Assembly (NCBI GenBank): GCA_004556545.1
Contig: SFGO01000130.1
Span: 1-8,771 of the forward strand
Reading direction: 5' to 3'
DNA from: Clostridiales bacterium
Lineage (GTDB): Bacteria; Bacillota; Clostridia; Christensenellales; Aristaeellaceae
Length of the DNA: 8,771 bases
Every line of letters starts with the position of its first letter. Within the stretch, counting starts at the first letter, position 1. The notes beneath the pieces are model-generated. The model was not told the DNA's origin. It did not search any database and was given only the letters and a program-made list of their open reading frames with translations. A program made the position numbers and the translations under genes. Below are positions 8,384-8,771 of this stretch, piece after piece.

Positions 8384-8408
8384 TTTTCCACGGAAAAAGC
8401 CTTTTTCC
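8384..8408. repeat. Overlapping TTTTCC/GGAAAA palindromes
   Basis: TTTTCC and GGAAAA (8384-8397) flank a 2-nt AC centre. GGAAAAA (8392-8398) and TTTTTCC (8402-8408) flank a GCC loop. The two overlapping inverted repeats sit at the left of the box cluster, where the box orientation is reversed. Confidence 0.7.
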
Positions 8409-8428
8409 ACCGTGCAAAAGCCATTTTA

Positions 8429-8437
8429 TGTGGAAAA
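8429..8437 (-). promoter_or_regulatory. DnaA-box-like site TTTTCCACA
   Basis: TGTGGAAAA on the plus strand is the exact complement of TTTTCCACA. It is one of the two strongest sites in the cluster and lies 29 bp before, and opposite to, the copy at 8467-8475. Confidence 0.5.
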
Positions 8438-8466
8438 CTCCCTGTTGAAAACCCACTGCATAAAAG

Positions 8467-8475
8467 TTTTCCACA
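8467..8475 (+). promoter_or_regulatory. DnaA-box-like site TTTTCCACA
   Basis: Exact TTTTCCACA on the plus strand, differing from the classical TTATCCACA only by T for A at position 3, which the relaxed consensus allows. Confidence 0.5.
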
Positions 8476-8516
8476 TACGGGAAAAATGTGTTCTTTTTAT
8501 GGAAAAGCACGATTTC

Positions 8517-8523
8517 TGTCGAA
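8517..8523 (+). promoter_or_regulatory. Possible Spo0A box (TGTCGAA)
   Basis: TGTCGAA is the core 0A-box sequence bound by the sporulation regulator Spo0A in Bacillus. Near-matches TGTTGAA (8443-8449) and CGTCGAA (8540-8546) lie nearby. A 7-base match in a region this size is not strong on its own. Confidence 0.25.
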
Positions 8524-8674
8524 AAAGTATGCTGCCATCCGTCGAAAAACCAAAAAGAACATCGTTTCAAGAGGAAAAACGCAGACGCCAACCAGCCGCA
8601 ACGCCGCCACTTTCCCTATGAGGAAAACAGGTGCCGCTGCCGGGTGTCCTGCCGCGAGTTTTCCTTCCATTTTT

Positions 8675-8683
8675 AAGGCAACA
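8675..8683 (+). repeat. AAGGCAACA direct repeat, left copy
   Basis: AAGGCAACA, followed by CCGCACAATGAGC, recurs at 8760-8768. It lies about 36 bp beyond the stop codon of the partial minus-strand gene, where the end of a mobile element might fall. Between the box cluster and this point (8549-8674) I see no gene or clear signal. Confidence 0.45.
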
Positions 8684-8698
8684 CCGCACAATGAGCTG

Positions 8699-8745
8699 AA
8701 GAAAGAAAAAGAGAGCGGTTAGGTAATAATCAGCAGCCTGCTCTC
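8699..8745 (-). terminator. Minus-strand terminator-like hairpin with T-tract
   Basis: On the minus strand, GAGAGC (8745-8740) pairs with GCTCTC (8716-8711). Two further GG/CC pairs are possible past a bulged A. A T-rich run, TTTTTCTTTCTT (8710-8699), follows at once. The loop is long (about 19 nt), which weakens the call. It overlaps the end of the partial ORF coming in from the right. Confidence 0.4.
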
Positions 8746-8771
8746 CTGAAACTGCTCACAAGGCAACAGCA
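8719..8771 (-). CDS. Possible 3' end of a minus-strand gene (partial)
   Basis: Reading leftward from the window edge, one frame gives LLPCEQFQESRLLIIT and ends in TAA (complement of 8719-8721). The other two minus frames also stop within the edge region, so the evidence is only 16 codons plus a terminator-like structure just after it. The product is not recognisable. The repeat AAGGCAACACCGCAC just downstream makes a transposase of an insertion element one possibility, but this is a guess. Confidence 0.3.
   Translation of the reverse strand, partial: LLPCEQFQESRLLIIT
8760..8768 (+). repeat. AAGGCAACA direct repeat, right copy
   Basis: Second copy of the 9-mer at 8675-8683, inside the partial ORF at the window edge. 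A 9-base repeat 85 bp apart may be chance. Confidence 0.35.

Larger units (their letters stand above)
8363..8548. other. Cluster of DnaA-box-like sequences
   Basis: Two sites match TTTTCCACA exactly (8429-8437 minus, 8467-8475 plus), fitting the relaxed DnaA-box consensus TTWTNCACA. Variants surround them: CTTTCCACA (8372-8380), TTTTCCACG (8384-8392), TTTTCCACC (8403-8411), and on the minus strand TTTTCAACA (8443-8451), TTTTCCATA (8498-8506), TTTTCGACA (8517-8525) and TTTTCGACG (8540-8548). Left-hand sites point right; right-hand sites mostly point left. Bases 8341-8580 are about 40% GC by hand count. It could be an origin, a DnaA-titrating site or a decayed repeat field. No dnaA gene is visible. 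Confidence 0.5.

Noticed and set aside
8341..8580. CRISPR array
   Set aside because: The repeated units are only about 9 bases, vary in sequence, spacing and orientation, and have no regular spacers.
8280..8722. Several 60-100-residue frames on both strands upstream of cwlD
   Set aside because: They are translations of the TTTTCCAC/GTGGAAAA sequences (repeated VEN, VEK, MEK motifs), overlap one another in all frames and lack ribosome binding sites.

Overview
The window looks like the chromosome of a GC-rich, Gram-positive, probably spore-forming member of the Clostridia, most like the Oscillospiraceae/Ruminococcaceae. The signs are strong AAGGAG-type ribosome binding sites, a secA-prfB pair as in Firmicutes, a CwlD-type cortex amidase behind a candidate sigma-E promoter, and hairpin-rich repeats in the spacers. 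No species can be named from the sequence alone.

Layout. Bases 1-300 hold an adenine-free pyrimidine-rich tract and a good extended -10 promoter for secA, with a possible 17-codon leader ORF. secA (301-3027, preprotein translocase ATPase) is followed by a 413-bp spacer packed with GC hairpins and a 57-bp repeat duplicated at a 114-bp period. prfB (3441-4544, release factor 2) is encoded in one uninterrupted frame, without the programmed frameshift common in this gene. A second hairpin spacer (4545-4792) has its repeat block bracketed by a 12-bp direct repeat. Two abutting genes (4793-6301 and 6302-7489) encode polytopic membrane proteins that look like GT-C-type glycosyltransferases; their function is inferred. 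They converge on, and overlap by 31 bp, a minus-strand CwlD-like N-acetylmuramoyl-L-alanine amidase (7459-8250).

The last 521 bp upstream of cwlD hold no complete gene. They carry a compact candidate sigma-E promoter for cwlD, then an AT-richer stretch (about 40% GC by hand count over 8341-8580) full of TTTTCCACA-like sequences in both orientations. These fit the relaxed DnaA-box consensus TTWTNCACA or miss it by a base or two. A perfect 7-base Spo0A-box core sits among them. At the far right edge there is probably the 3' end of a minus-strand gene with a terminator-like hairpin and T-tract, possibly the end of a mobile element.

How it fits together: secA and prfB are housekeeping genes for protein export and translation termination. 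The two membrane proteins probably modify cell-surface polymers or proteins. cwlD acts in spore cortex maturation. The most interesting part is the DnaA-box-like cluster beside a sporulation promoter. It could be an origin, a DnaA-titration locus, or a degenerate repeat field, and the window alone cannot decide.
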